Shown here: one piece after another, positions 46,632-57,807 of the stretch | How the letters are laid out: each line of letters starts with the position of its first letter | Numbering within the stretch: position 1 is the stretch's first letter | NCBI GenBank assembly: GCA_944990035.1 | Contig: CALYLX010000150.1 | Span: 62,001 to 126,000 of the forward strand | Direction of reading: 5' to 3' | DNA: 64,000 bases | From: Clitopilus passeckerianus | Taxonomy: Eukaryota > Basidiomycota > Agaricomycetes > Agaricales > Entolomataceae | The notes under the pieces: generated by a model | Database searches by the model: none | Seen by the model: only the letters and a program-made list of their open reading frames with translations | What the model was told of the DNA's origin: nothing | Position numbers and translations under genes: made by a program

Positions 46632-49102
46632 TCAGAGAGTATATCTGAAATCTGGTGATTTATCACCGAACCTTCGGATTTCCTCTGGAGTTAACCTCTT
46701 GAAATCACCACCCTCCCTCTCCGCGTTCATCAAGGCCTCTCTCTTGCGATTGATCTTGATATAGGACAAAACAGCTAGAGGAACGCAAATGAATCCAATG
46801 CCGACAAACATGAGCTCGATTCCATCTATGCCAAGCAATCAGCATCTCAATAGATTAATTCTCACATCAATGACTTACGGCCCAAAACGAAGCGTGGTGA
46901 ATCTTTTGCGCGGTAGAAGTTGCAAGCCATGGCGCCGCTGAAGTTTCCAATACCAATATGCAGAGCCATTCCAATACCCCGCTTATACTGCCCAGCAAGG
47001 TTGTTTCCGAGCCTGAAGGGAGTCAGACAAGGGCCTGTTGAACGGCAACTAGATACGCACCAGGCTACCACACCAGGGAAGGCAGAATATGCGCCCGCAA
47101 CGCAGAAGAATGTTCCAAAGTATTTGACGCCGTTCGCAACGTTGGAGATGTTGATCGAGAACCCGAACAGACACATGGTTAACCCAGCGACGACGAAGGG
47201 GGAGCGCATTTTCAGCTTGTCGGAGTAGTGGGCAAAAACGTAGACGCAAATGGCTGGATTACAGTTAACATCGGATTGATGTGATTCATTGGACGTCGAC
47301 TTACTTGCGAAAACATAAGGAGGCACGGAAAGAAGTTGGCTGACTGCTGCCGTATATCCGAAAGAGTTGATGATAGTTGGTAAGAAGAATGTGATACCAT
47401 AGACTAGGATGAAATTCGTCAGGACGTTATGGAATGTTACCAAATTAGATCCGGACTTACGTGGGGCAATCACAGAGAAGTAGATGAGGATATGTAGCCA
47501 GACCTGTATCACGAATTAGAGAGAAGTACACGAGCACGTCATTGAAAGAGTCATACCTGCCAGTCACCAACAGCCGCCCAGAAGTGGCGCATCTCGAAGT
47601 GTTCTTCCTCACCAACGGATGAGTTGTCGTACTCTTGCATAGCAAATCAGGTCCCGATCGCAACATACCAAGAACACCACTCACTCTTCCTCCAGATGAC
47701 GAATGCCCTCTCCTCAGGGGTGAGGAAACTTGCAGTATCTGGGAAGTCAACCATCACTGTGACGCCCCGGTGAGTCCCGAGAATCATGGAATGCTGTCTA
47801 CCATACCAGCGAATGCAAGAAGACCGGCTGCCACTGTAAGTATGCCTTCCAGTATCTGTGAAAAGGCGATCAGATGTCTTCCTCTCGGAAAAATGCAGGA
47901 CACATACAAAGATCCACGACCAGCCTAATAGCCCTTGGATTCCATTCATAAAGCTGATGCCATAGGCCAAGAGTCCAGAAAAGGCGCCAGCAATTGAAGC
48001 AGCTCCAAAGAAGAGGCCAATGCGGTATTGAAGCTTATAACGAGGGTACCAAATTGACAGGCTTGAAGGTTGTGTTATTGGCAGCCATTGACTACGGGGA
48101 TGGGCTTCTACTCACTAGTAGACGACACCAGGGAAAAGACCTGCTTCTGCTGCTCCCAAGCAGGCGCGAACACCGACGAGTTGAGGGTATCTGAAAAGGA
48201 AAGATATCAGAAACGATTCTCCGGGGGTCGCCCAAATCTGCTCACGTCTTGACGAGGCCCATCAATACCCTTGGGAGAGAATGGATGTTAGCTGAAGCGG
48301 AACTGAGCTTGAATAACGGAAATCGTACACTATCACACCCCAAAGGATCTTTCATGACGTCGTGGGTCAGTCCCAGCCTTCCAATTCCAGCTAAGTAACC
48401 ATACCGTAATTCCCGGAAGCCATCTGGATCAAAATCAGTCTAAGTTCAATTTGTCAGATTCTGATAACTGACCTTGAGGGTCGGAACTTCTTGAGTACCA
48501 AACTGATCAAATTTGTTAGCACGCATATAGTCCCCATGAAAGCATGGTACTCACTTTGCAGGACATTCGAGAACGCAGTATGGCTATATAAATATTAGAC
48601 GGCCATCGAAGCAGTACATGTAGACGATTCTTACGATGAAGTATATAGTCTGAGGCCCGCCCAAAATTAGATGTCTGATCTCAACCCACAAGAATAATTC
48701 TTACATACCAGAGCAATGTTGTATTCATTCCCGGTCAGATCCAGTTGCTTGACAAGCCCTTGGAGCTTCGCATTTCCTAGAGGATATGGTTTTAAGTCTC
48801 CCTCAAAGATTCTTCAGTTTGGGAGTAGTACCAATATTTCCTGAACTTCACAGTTAGTGAGATATCAGAGACAAGGAGCAAGTGCATTGCATACCTCGAT
48901 CAATGAAGGAGAGTAGATACAGCAGGGCCAAGATAGGCATAAGCCTCATATCGATCTTCCTCCATAGCTTCTTCTCCTCTTCTTCGGTGAGTGTTGGAGG
49001 CGGAGGGAGGTTCTCTTCTCCACCAAACCCAATCACAGCGGAGTGGTTATCCAGAGAGGCCTTCTCGTTTTGGACTTCTACCGCCGTCTTCTCGTCTGAC
49101 AT
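46632..49102 (-). CDS. MFS transporter, anion:cation symporter (ACS/Dal5-like) family
   Basis: Plasma-membrane uptake carrier of the fungal ACS family (allantoate, nicotinate and other carboxylates); the actual substrate is not predictable. ATG 49102 starts a hydrophilic N-tail (MSDEKTAVEVQNEKASLDNH, then EEEEKKLWRKIDMRLMPILA) typical of this family, followed by TM1 LLYLLSFIDRG. About 15 short exons follow. Later exons include VTFHNVLTNFILVYGITFFLP, YVFAHYSDKLKMRSPF, TMCLFGFSINISNVANGVKY, NNLAGQYKRGIGMALHIGIG, NFSGAMACNFYRAKDSPRFV, VGIGFICVPLAVLSYIKINR, and the cytoplasmic tail RLTPEEIRRFGDKSPDFRYTL with the stop at 46632-46634. An upstream in-frame ATG lies at 49144, but the usual family start is 49102. 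It converges on the esterase gene, 167 bp away. Confidence 0.88.
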
Positions 49103-50656
49103 GGTGATATGGGGTGAGAGCGGGGGCCTCGGAGGGTGGTTCAAAGGTTCGATGGGCTCTGTTTATATATTCATCGGGTGCATATGATGATTTTACGCAG
49201 CCCAGAGTGCAACCGAGATTAGGGATCTTGATTCCACGCCATGGAGGGCTTCCATGAGCAAAAAGCTTATTCACCAAGGTGTTTGTTGGAACTGAATGTG
49301 GGGAAAGGTGGGATATCCCCATGGGGGATGGAAATGGGGGAACCGGTACAGAAAGCCTTCCGGTTATACCAATCCCTCACCTCTTGACAAATAGATTGGC
49401 GAGGGGCTAGGATGATAAAAAGATGCAAGGGGGTGTTTGCAAGAGCTCACGGCTTTCCTAGTGAGACAAGGGTTCGAAGTTCGAACGTGCGCGAAATGGC
49501 GCTGAACCGGCCGTTACAGACGACGCAGAGTCGTTTCTGATAGGCCTAAAGAACACTTCTGCACATAACATCACTGTCAATGCCATTTTCCTGTCAAAAT
49601 GGAGATCTCCTCAAGCGCTCCTCAGCTGACCACAAGGTATCAGGCAAATTTATCTCGAGCAGCCTCGAGTCTGATGCAGCATGAGGAACCTAGGCTGGGA
49701 TGGTTCTCTAGGAACGCCGAACACAAACCTGAAAGAGAGTTTTGGATCCCAAGTCAGCCACCAACGAGTCTATACGAATGTTCGGCGGTTTTACAACCAT
49801 GTTTATCTGGCCGGCTCTTGAAGACATGACGAAAGAAACTCCACGATCTCCTGCAGTAACCTGTCAATGTCATTCGGCTATATGATGGCAGACTTGGGGC
49901 ACACCGATTGTGTCGACGACGACTCCGCCGTTGTATTAGAAAGTAGGGTTGGACAAGCGGTGCCAGAAAACATATGGTCGGTTATCTGCTCAGCAGACTC
50001 CGCTTACCACGGACAGGCACGTTCACGCTCGCTCGGAGCTCCGGGATCTCAAAGCACGGCGAGCCGCGACGCGATAAGTTCCACGGAGTGGGAAGAGAAG
50101 ATGGAAGAAGCTTTGAGCCCGACAGAATTTGACATTGGTTGAAGGCTCGTACCATATAGTGACATATACAGACCTGTTCCAAGATATACAGTGTTCACAT
50201 CCCTTTGCTGGCTTTTCGACGGTAGATTCAGAGCTTCACGGCGTGCCTCATTTCGTCACATCCGCTTCGAGGAACTCCTAGTGTCAGGCCTTATTTCTTG
50301 ACAGGAACTCTCAAACGAAATTACCAACGTCCAGATTTCTATCTTGCTGGAACGACGATCGACCCTTGAAGGCCAGGAGATCAAAGATGGGCCCTTGCAC
50401 CCCCGGATGCATTCACTATGAAGGATGACTCGTCTCGTGGTCCACAAACGCAACGGCAATAGTGAGAAAGGGGATCGTTTTTCTTGTTTTTCGTATATGG
50501 TCGGGCCGACAAAAGCTCAACTGCAAGAACCATTGCGGACCGGAATGCAATTGGAACATCTGAAGAACAATATCATGTCATCCCAAAGTTGCAAATAATA
50601 GATACAGGAGGGGAATAATGCGTGAATAACGATACAGACATATACATATCACCCCT
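49103..50656. other. Intergenic, 1.55 kb
   Basis: It contains the MFS promoter and the 3' flank of the GH79 gene. Frames such as 49867-50142 (91 aa) have no recognisable motif and unremarkable composition. Nothing else supportable. Confidence 0.4.
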
Positions 50657-52682
50657 CTACAAGAAGGTAACGAGGACCACCTCCGTTGCCTTGATATCGA
50701 TTCCCTCAGACACGTCAGCAGTTTCGGTGACCAGAGAGCCGCTTGGCCTGGCGTCAGCAGTTTCGTACGACTGGCCTCCCCACTTGAGCCCAGATGTGTC
50801 GTCAGCGTACCTGCAAACAGTAGGTCAGTAATGTGGAACACCTCTTTCGTAGCACGTACCCAATCGCAAGACGCTTGATCGCCATCTGCGCGGGCTCTGT
50901 TCCATTACCAGTAAAAGAAAGATTCAAATGAGTACTCGAGCGCCTGATTTGTCCTTTCAAGTGCGCCAGAGAGTTGATGAACACAGCTCGGACAAGTCTG
51001 GTGCCTTCGTAGAATGCATAGCCTGCAATTCTACTATCATTGATGGAAAGTTCGGAAACACGAGTGATGCCACTCAAGCCAATGGCTTCCGCAGCGACAA
51101 TGGCGCCGTAGTACGGCGGCTGAACATGCGGCGGAAGAGGTGTGGAGAGATTAGTTCCGTCAATAGGAGAGCGTGTAAGCGTGACTGGCTGGATCTGTTG
51201 GCTAGTATGAGATTAGTCCAAGGAAGAAAGTCGCTTTTTAATTACCAGATTGTACTTGTATCCAATTCCCTCATGGAAGAAGACCCTCGAAATACCAATT
51301 TGGGCTCTATAATCTAGTCAACCAGCTGTCTGCGTTGCCGAGGGCCTTACATACGCATATAGCAGATAATCCAAAGTCCATAGAGCAGCGCCTGCAGTAT
51401 TGCTTACGCCGGGAGCACCCTTCGGACTATCAGTAAAAGCCTCCCCCGGTGTGAAACCCCACCCACATGGCAAGCATAGCTGTTGGTTTCTCCGAGGACG
51501 TAGTCCAATTTCTTTGCTTTCACAACAGCAATATCAGGGGTAAATGTAGAGAGGTTGGACCGTATGGTGGATTTCGTCATAAGATCTTGAAGAAGGCCAC
51601 CATTCCCGGAACAGTAATTGCCGCTGTAGTGATGTTGCGAGACGCTGGTGGGAGCCCTTCAGTTAAATGGCCATGATACGAGAAATGTCGCGTACGTTCT
51701 AATAGCAGCACCTGCAGTAGAGTTGAGAAGACCGTTACTGAAGGCTCCTTGGGGTGAGAAACCACCGATCGAATGCGAGGAAAACGCAAAGGCAATACTC
51801 CAGAAACCAGTGGTCGAGTTCTTTGTAATGCCGACAGTAGCAGAGACGTTCGTCGCGAAGTTTGTCCAGCTATCTGACAGGTTAGTAGATATCGAGTTAT
51901 GTATGAGAGTTTCGCTACTCACTCGGGGACATATTGTTCAATATTGTAGGGCGATGGCCTCTGACCGTTACCCCCGTAAAAATCAGCTTCGTTTCCGATC
52001 TCGATGGCTTCCAAGGTAATTCCTGAGTCTTTGATGTCCGAAGAGGAGAATGCCTTGGCGATAGATTTGGCTTCAAGGAATGCGGCTGTGAGGTTGTTTC
52101 CTCCGAAATTGACTCCCCAAGTTACCACGGTCCCTGTTCATAGCGGTCAATGAATGAGATAACGCCAAGAGAACATGACATCATACTGGGAGGCAGGAAT
52201 CGAGCTGTAGCATAGTACGCGTCACCGACTACGATCTTGGAAGCTTCTGGGTATGGAACAACACTATTCGGCGTCGGGAACGTGGCCTGTGGCGTCTGAG
52301 TAGGTCGCGCTGAGCACCAGTCATTTCATACCACGGGACTGTAACCACGTACCTTCAAACCTTGGTTGAAGTTTGTGTGATCCTCACTGTCTGCCCCAAT
52401 TCGAATTCGGGGTGGTACACCAGTAAGTATTTTCAGGTTGTCCAAGGCGTTGAAGAGGAATTCATTGCGTGATGTCGTGCCAGACCAGTCCGTCCACCGA
52501 TCTTGTTCAAGGGAGAAGGACGTTAAGTCTGAGGCGATCGGGGACGCATTGCTTGGCGGACCGCGTGGTATAGACACGTTTACGCTGAGGATAGTTGGCG
52601 CAAGGAGGGTGAACCAAACGAGTGGTGGGGGCATCGGATGGGCTGGCGCGAGGAGGGTGAGCCAAAGGAGTGATTGGGTCAT
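50657..52682 (-). CDS. GH79 family glycoside hydrolase (beta-glucuronidase type)
   Basis: Secreted retaining glycosidase. ATG 52682 (or the second in-frame ATG at 52634) opens a signal region duplicated in tandem. Motifs: SFSLEQDRWTDWSG, NEFLFNALDNLKILTGVPP, RIRIGADSEDHTNF, then VTWGVNFGGNN and GITLEAIEIGNEADFYGGNG (general-acid Glu in GNEAD; the usual text is GNEPD). WTNFATNVSATVGITKNS and GFWSIAFAFSSHSIGGFSPQ follow. The C-terminal beta domain ends YADDTSGLKWGGQSYETAD and EGIDIKATEVVLVTFL, with TAG 50657-50659. The beta-rich C-terminus matches the GH79 C-terminal domain of basidiomycete beta-glucuronidases. No frame break seen. It is divergent from the SERINC gene. Confidence 0.82.
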
Positions 52683-52692
52683 CGGATGGGCC
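52597..52692. repeat. Two tandem 48-bp units in the GH79 signal-peptide region
   Basis: Units 52597-52644 and 52645-52692 begin ggcgcaaggagggtga and ggcgcgaggagggtga and both end catcggatgggc(t/c). The length is a multiple of three, so the protein carries two 16-residue versions, PAHPMTQSLLWLTLLA and PAHPMPPPLVWFTLLA. Confidence 0.85.
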
Positions 52693-53415
52693 GGGGGCAA
52701 GGATAGATCGCAAAGGTCGTTCTATGTCCGGGATTTATAGGAGGTTCGTTGTTCGGAGAAGCAATCCGTGGACCGAGCACTACTCCATATATCCAGACGA
52801 GTAGCATCGATGGGAGGAGCCGTTCGAAGTGGCATTTGCCGCTTAAGATGAACGCTTTTAATCATGTCAGCTTTACGGTACTGCACACAAAGAATGGTCC
52901 TATTCCCTCACCTGATAAAGAGCACATCGTGCTACTAGAGAATCAAGGTGTTTGTGTGGAAGAACTTGACAGGGCAATACCATTGCGAACACGAGGATGC
53001 CGAGTCCAGAGCAGGGCAATCATAGACCAGGGCGACCATGCCTTCCTCTGCTGTCAACGCTTCTTAGACAGGCTGTCCTGAGGAGTCCTTAGGGGTGCTG
53101 ATTAGACACCACATGCAGGGTCCAACAATACTAATGACTAAATTGGGTCTTCTTGCGCCATTCAGTATGGCAGAACACCACAGTAAGTTCTCGAAGTTTC
53201 AGCGCATGACTTTCGTAGGATATAACTCGGATTATCCTTGAACTTGAGACAGTCTGAGAGCGCGCCATTTACGAAGAAAATTCGAAGATCGTTGCCAATG
53301 CAAGTGCCGTAACCGACGAGGGCCAGCAGTGCCACACTGCCACAGGAAAGTGAGTGGTGCCTGCACGTGACCCCCTCAATCTCCTTCAGCACCGTCACCA
53401 ACAGCGAGCAACACC
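52683..53415. other. Intergenic, divergent promoters (GH79 / SERINC)
   Basis: A 110-aa plus frame (52749-53081) has no motif. The region presumably carries both promoters. Confidence 0.45.
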
Positions 53416-55290
53416 ATGGGTTTGCTATTATCGCTGCCAATAGCAGGCGGCTTGACTAGCATTGCTACGTCTTGCCTGGCTGGCCTGGCATTCTTCTGTA
53501 CTTCAACTGCTGGTGAGCAATGAATAGTCGATTCTTGAGGCTCAAGTGGCTAACCCGCAGTCCACAGCATCCATGTTCTTCAAGTCTTGCAATTGCAATT
53601 CATCCATTGCCACCCGTGTTGGATTTGCCGTAAGAATATTATTCAAGTTTCTCTGTTTTTTCGGACTAAGAATTGGCTACCCAGATCATTTTCGCTCTGA
53701 ACTCCATCCTAGCCTGGGTAATGAAGACCGACCTCGCAATCAAGCAAATTGAGAAGTGGAGTGGTGGATACCTGAAGATGGACTGTGAAGGTGATAAATG
53801 CTACGGCGTGCTTGCAGTATGTGATATTTGAATGATTGAATTACCGGTTATTTAAGTCCTTTTCTTCAGGTTCATCGCATTTGCTTCGCTCTTTCCCTAC
53901 TTCATTTCCTTCTCAGCTTGATGCTTATCGGTGTCAAGGATACAAAGGAAAAGCGGGCCGCTATTCAGAATGGGTACGCACCTTGAGTCTTCACTTTGGA
54001 GTCTACTAACTATCACTATCCAGATGGTGGGGCCCCAAGGTTCTTCTCTGGCTCGTCCTTATCGTCGTCTCCTTCTTCATTCCCAACGGTTTCTTCATGG
54101 TCTGGGGCAACTACATATCCCTCATCGGTGCAACCATATTCATCCTCCTCGGTCTTGTCCTTCTCGTCGACTTTGCCCACTCATGGTCCGAAATGTGCCT
54201 CGAGAATTGGGAAAACGGCAATTCCAATCTATGGCAATGGATCCTCCTCGGTTCCACCGCCTCAATGTACATCTTCACATTCACCATGACCGGCCTCCTC
54301 TATGCCTACTTTGCAGGCTCAGATTGCACATTGAACCGATTCTTCATATCATTCAACCTGGCCCTGTGCCTCGTCATTACCGTTCTTTGTGTACACCCGA
54401 CCATTCAAGAGTTCAACCCTCGTTCTGGACTGGCGCAATCCGGTGTTGTTGCAGCGTATTGCACGTACTTGATCGTCTCCGCCATTAGCAATCACACGCA
54501 CGAGTCCAAGTCGTGCAATCCACTTCGTAATGGCGGAGCAGCTTCGGGCACCAGCAAGACCGTTGTCGTGTTTGGTGGTATCTTCACCTTCCTGGCCATC
54601 GCCTATTCGACAACGCGAGCTGCAACTCAAAGCAAAGCTTTGGCGGGAAATAACAAGAGGAGAGGAGTGCAACTGCCGATCGACGACGAAAACAATGGTC
54701 ATGCAGAGTTGGGTTACGTCAATACCCAGCCAGGTCGAATTGAATCTCCTAGGTATCAGGCAATGTTGGCTGCGGTCGAGGCTGGGTAATTTATCTCGCT
54801 TGATCTCTTTGTATAGTTGCTGACTACTTTTCAGTGCCATCCCTGCATCTGCACTTCAGGAGGAATACGAGGACGATGACGAAGAAGACGAGGTTATTGG
54901 CGAGAGTCGTGATGATGAGCGATCTGGTACCCGGTACAACGTATGTCTCCACCTTCTGCCTTCCGCTTGCTTCATACTCAAATATTCCACAGTACTCTTG
55001 GTTCCATGTCATGTTCGCAATGGCAGCCATGTATGTTGCTATGTTGCTTACCGATTGGTATGTCAGACTCTTCAAATTCATAACCTCGCGGCTAACCGTC
55101 TTCCAGGAATGTTGTGGCCAAGCACCCCATCGAAGGAACGCCAGATCCTGACGCTGACGTTTACATTGGACGTTCTGAAGTTGCCATGTGGATGAGAGTT
55201 GTATCGAGCTGGGTATGCATGATCTTGTACATTTGGAGCCTCGCCGCACCCGCCCTCCTTCCGGATAGGTTCGATGGTGTTTACCTGTAA
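53416..55290 (+). CDS. TMS1: SERINC/TMS1 family membrane protein
   Basis: Polytopic membrane protein of the serine incorporator family, found in endomembranes and plasma membrane and linked to serine-derived lipids. ATG 53416 (MGLLLSLPIAGGLTSIATSC). The second exon begins ASMFFKSCNCNSSIATRVGF, the characteristic Cys-rich loop. Helices follow: IIFALNSILAWVMKTD, ICFALSLFHFLLSLMLIGVK, VLLWLVLIVVSFFIPNGFF, ISLIGATIFILLGLVLLVDF with HSWSEMCLENWE, MYIFTFTMTGLLYAYFAG and FFISFNLALCLVITVLCVHP. An acidic loop (EEYEDDDEEDEVIGESRDDE) and the conserved FHVMFAMAAMYVAMLLTDW come next, and it ends ALLPDRFDGVYL with TAA 55288-55290. Length and motifs match the family. Confidence 0.92.
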
Positions 55291-55404
55291 ACTATTTCGA
55301 TATAGACTTTTTGGATACCATTCTGAAGTAGTGTACTGGATTTAATTATATTGGTGGAAATAGGTCGCGTTGGATCTGTCTGTATTGCCTGTATAACTTT
55401 TCGA

Positions 55405-55486
55405 GCATTAATGGGGTAGTGGTAACCTGGGTCGTTGCCATCTCATGAAGCTCGACCCGCCGGGGGTTCGATTCCCTCTTAATGCA
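55405..55486 (+). tRNA. tRNA-Gly (GCC) with 11-nt intron
   Basis: Cloverleaf: acceptor GCATTAA/TTAATGC; D arm GGGT...ACCT; anticodon stem GGTCG/CGACC with loop TT-GCC-A...T, anticodon at 55437-55439; T arm with TTCGATT loop; discriminator A. An 11-nt intron (55441-55451, TCTCATGAAGC) sits one base after the anticodon, the canonical nuclear tRNA intron position. A run of five T (about 55491-55495) just downstream fits a Pol III terminator. Confidence 0.9.
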
Positions 55487-55588
55487 TCACTTTTTATCTT
55501 ATCTCCAAGTTTTGGAGTCACACGCTGAGTGGGGTCACCAGACTGCCAGATCAAAAAGATTTGACTCGGACTGACAACGGGATTCGGA

Positions 55589-57807
55589 ATGCTCTCGCAG
55601 GCAGTAAGAGCTTCATTCCGTCCCCATCGATCTTACTTTTGCTCGTTGTATTCAATATCGCGGTCAACACACACAATGGCGACAGACAATATAGAATCCC
55701 TCCAGAGGGAGATCAACCAGCACAAGCTACTCTTCCACAGCCTTCGCCAGCAAAATGCAGGTGGAGATCAGGTCGACGAGGCTAAGAAGAAGCTGTCCGA
55801 ACTGCAGAAGCAGTTGGGTATGCTCAGCTCATCGAAACCGAAGGATTCAGGTAAAAAGAGGGAGAGAATACTGTTGAAGACAGCCAAGGTGCGTACACGT
55901 CGTCGGCATCATCGTCTATGATCTCATGTACTCAACATAGGCTACCTAGGGCACACGAGATTATGGACCAGCTGAGATGTACTGCCGCGAACACATCGAA
56001 AAGACAGTCAAAGATGTCTTCACGACCTACGGAGGAAGCTGCCTGGACACCCCTGTCTTCGAGCGGAAAGACATCCTCACCGGCAAGTATGGTGAGGATG
56101 CTAAGCTTATCTTCGACCTGCAAGACCAGGGAGGCGAACAACTTGCACTGCGATACGACCACACTGTTCCTTTAGCAAGATACCTGGCCATGTGCGGTGG
56201 TACAAATACCACCTCGAAGATTTGGCAGGTTGGCAAGGTGTACCGGAGAGATAACCCAGTGATGTCCAAAGGCCGAATGAGGGAGTTCTCTCAAGCCGTA
56301 AGAACCTTTCTCATGTGACTATATGCGCTGAAATTCATTGGAAAACAGGACTTTGATATCCCTGGGACCTGGGACTCTATGGTTCCGGACGCTGAGATTG
56401 TCAGCTTGATATGCACTGTTCTCACTAAACTTGACGTTGGCGAATTCACCATCAAGGTAAAAAAGCTTCGACCCTTTTGTCCGTGACGTTAAATTAACGT
56501 TTCAATTACTCAGATCAACAACAGGAAGATTTTGGATGGTATCTTTGAGGTCTGCGGTGTACCTGCCGACAAGATTCGAACGATCTCGTCTGCGGTCGAC
56601 AAATTGGACAAGGTCTGTTCTCGCTACCTGGTGTTTATGGGTGCACGCCTCTAAAAACTCTAATATCCAGGCGCCTTGGTCAGATGTCAAGAAAGAGATG
56701 ACCGAAGAGAAAGGCCTTGACCCTGCTGTCGCTGATAAAATTGGCGAATACGTCAAATACAAAGGTTAGTTGTCTAAAGGTCGCGCATATACACAGGCTA
56801 AGAAGGCAACAAGGCGGCCCCGAACTCTTGGAGAAACTCAACGCCGATACCGTTCTCACAAGCAACAAGAGGGCTAAGGAGGGTCTCGACGAGATGGCCA
56901 TTCTCTTCACATACCTCGAAGCCTACAAAGTCGTTGACAGGGTTGGTTGACCTTTTCAAATTCTCATACGATAGAATTGCTCACGGTTACGTAGCTTTCG
57001 TTCGACCTCTCACTTGCCCGTGGACTCGACTATTACACCGGAATCATCTTTGAAGCCGTCGTTGAAGCATCCGCCCCACCAGGCTTCAAAGATGCCAACG
57101 CCTTTGCCTCTGCTGACGGCGCTCCACCTCCCGCTCCCTCTGCAGTCAAGAAAGGCAAGAAACGTCAGGTGGAGGGCGAAGAGGAAGAAGTCGATGAATC
57201 GCAAGTCGGTGTCGGTTCAATCGCTGCTGGTGGACGCTACGACGGGCTCGTCGGCATGTTCAGCGCTGCCGCTGCCGCTGAGGGCAAGAAAGCACAAGAG
57301 CTGCCTTGCGTCGGCATTAGTTTTGGCCTGGACCGCGTCTTCGCCGTCGTGTGGCCTAAGTGGGCGGAGAAGGGCATGAGGAGCAAGGAGACCATGGCGT
57401 ATGTGATGGCAGCCGGCGACGGGCTACTCAAAGAGCGTATTGAACTCGTTGCAGAGCTGAGAGCTGCAGGCATAAAGGTTCCTTGGTCTGCTTCGTATCC
57501 TGTATGACCTCGGACTGACATGACTTCTTTTCAGACGGATTTCTTGCACAAGAACAAGCCGAAGCTCCCTACGCAGTTCGCGGCAGGTGAACGTGATGAA
57601 GTGCCGTTTGCCATTATTCTCGGTGGCGACGAATTGAAGGAGGGCCTCGTTACCGTCAAGGAGCAGAAGTGGCAGCTGGTGGATGGGAAGAAGGCCAAGA
57701 TTGCGTCAGAGGATAAGGGAACGAAGGTTAAGAGGGCAGACCTGGTTCAGTGGTTGAAGGATACGCCTACTGTTGCTGGCTGGTCCACCGGAAAGTTGAT
57801 TCAGTAG
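55589..57807 (+). CDS. HTS1: Histidyl-tRNA synthetase, probably dual-localised
   Basis: Class II synthetase charging tRNA-His. Two in-frame ATGs, 55589 and 55676, are separated by 29 codons rich in Arg, Ser and hydrophobics ([20 protein letters not shown]): a probable mitochondrial presequence on the long form. From 55676 a WHEP-type helical domain ([20 protein letters not shown]) is followed by the catalytic core. This has [31 protein letters not shown], motif 2 [14 protein letters not shown] with [20 protein letters not shown], the HisRS signatures [10 protein letters not shown] and [12 protein letters not shown], and motif 3 [11 protein letters not shown] charged insert ([19 protein letters not shown]) precedes GVGSIAAGG. 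The anticodon-binding domain ends GWSTGKLIQ with TAG 57805-57807. About eight introns. Confidence 0.95.

Noticed and set aside
49440..49500. tRNA-like GGGTTCGAAGTTCGAAC string
   Set aside because: No matching acceptor or anticodon arms; the string is a small palindrome.
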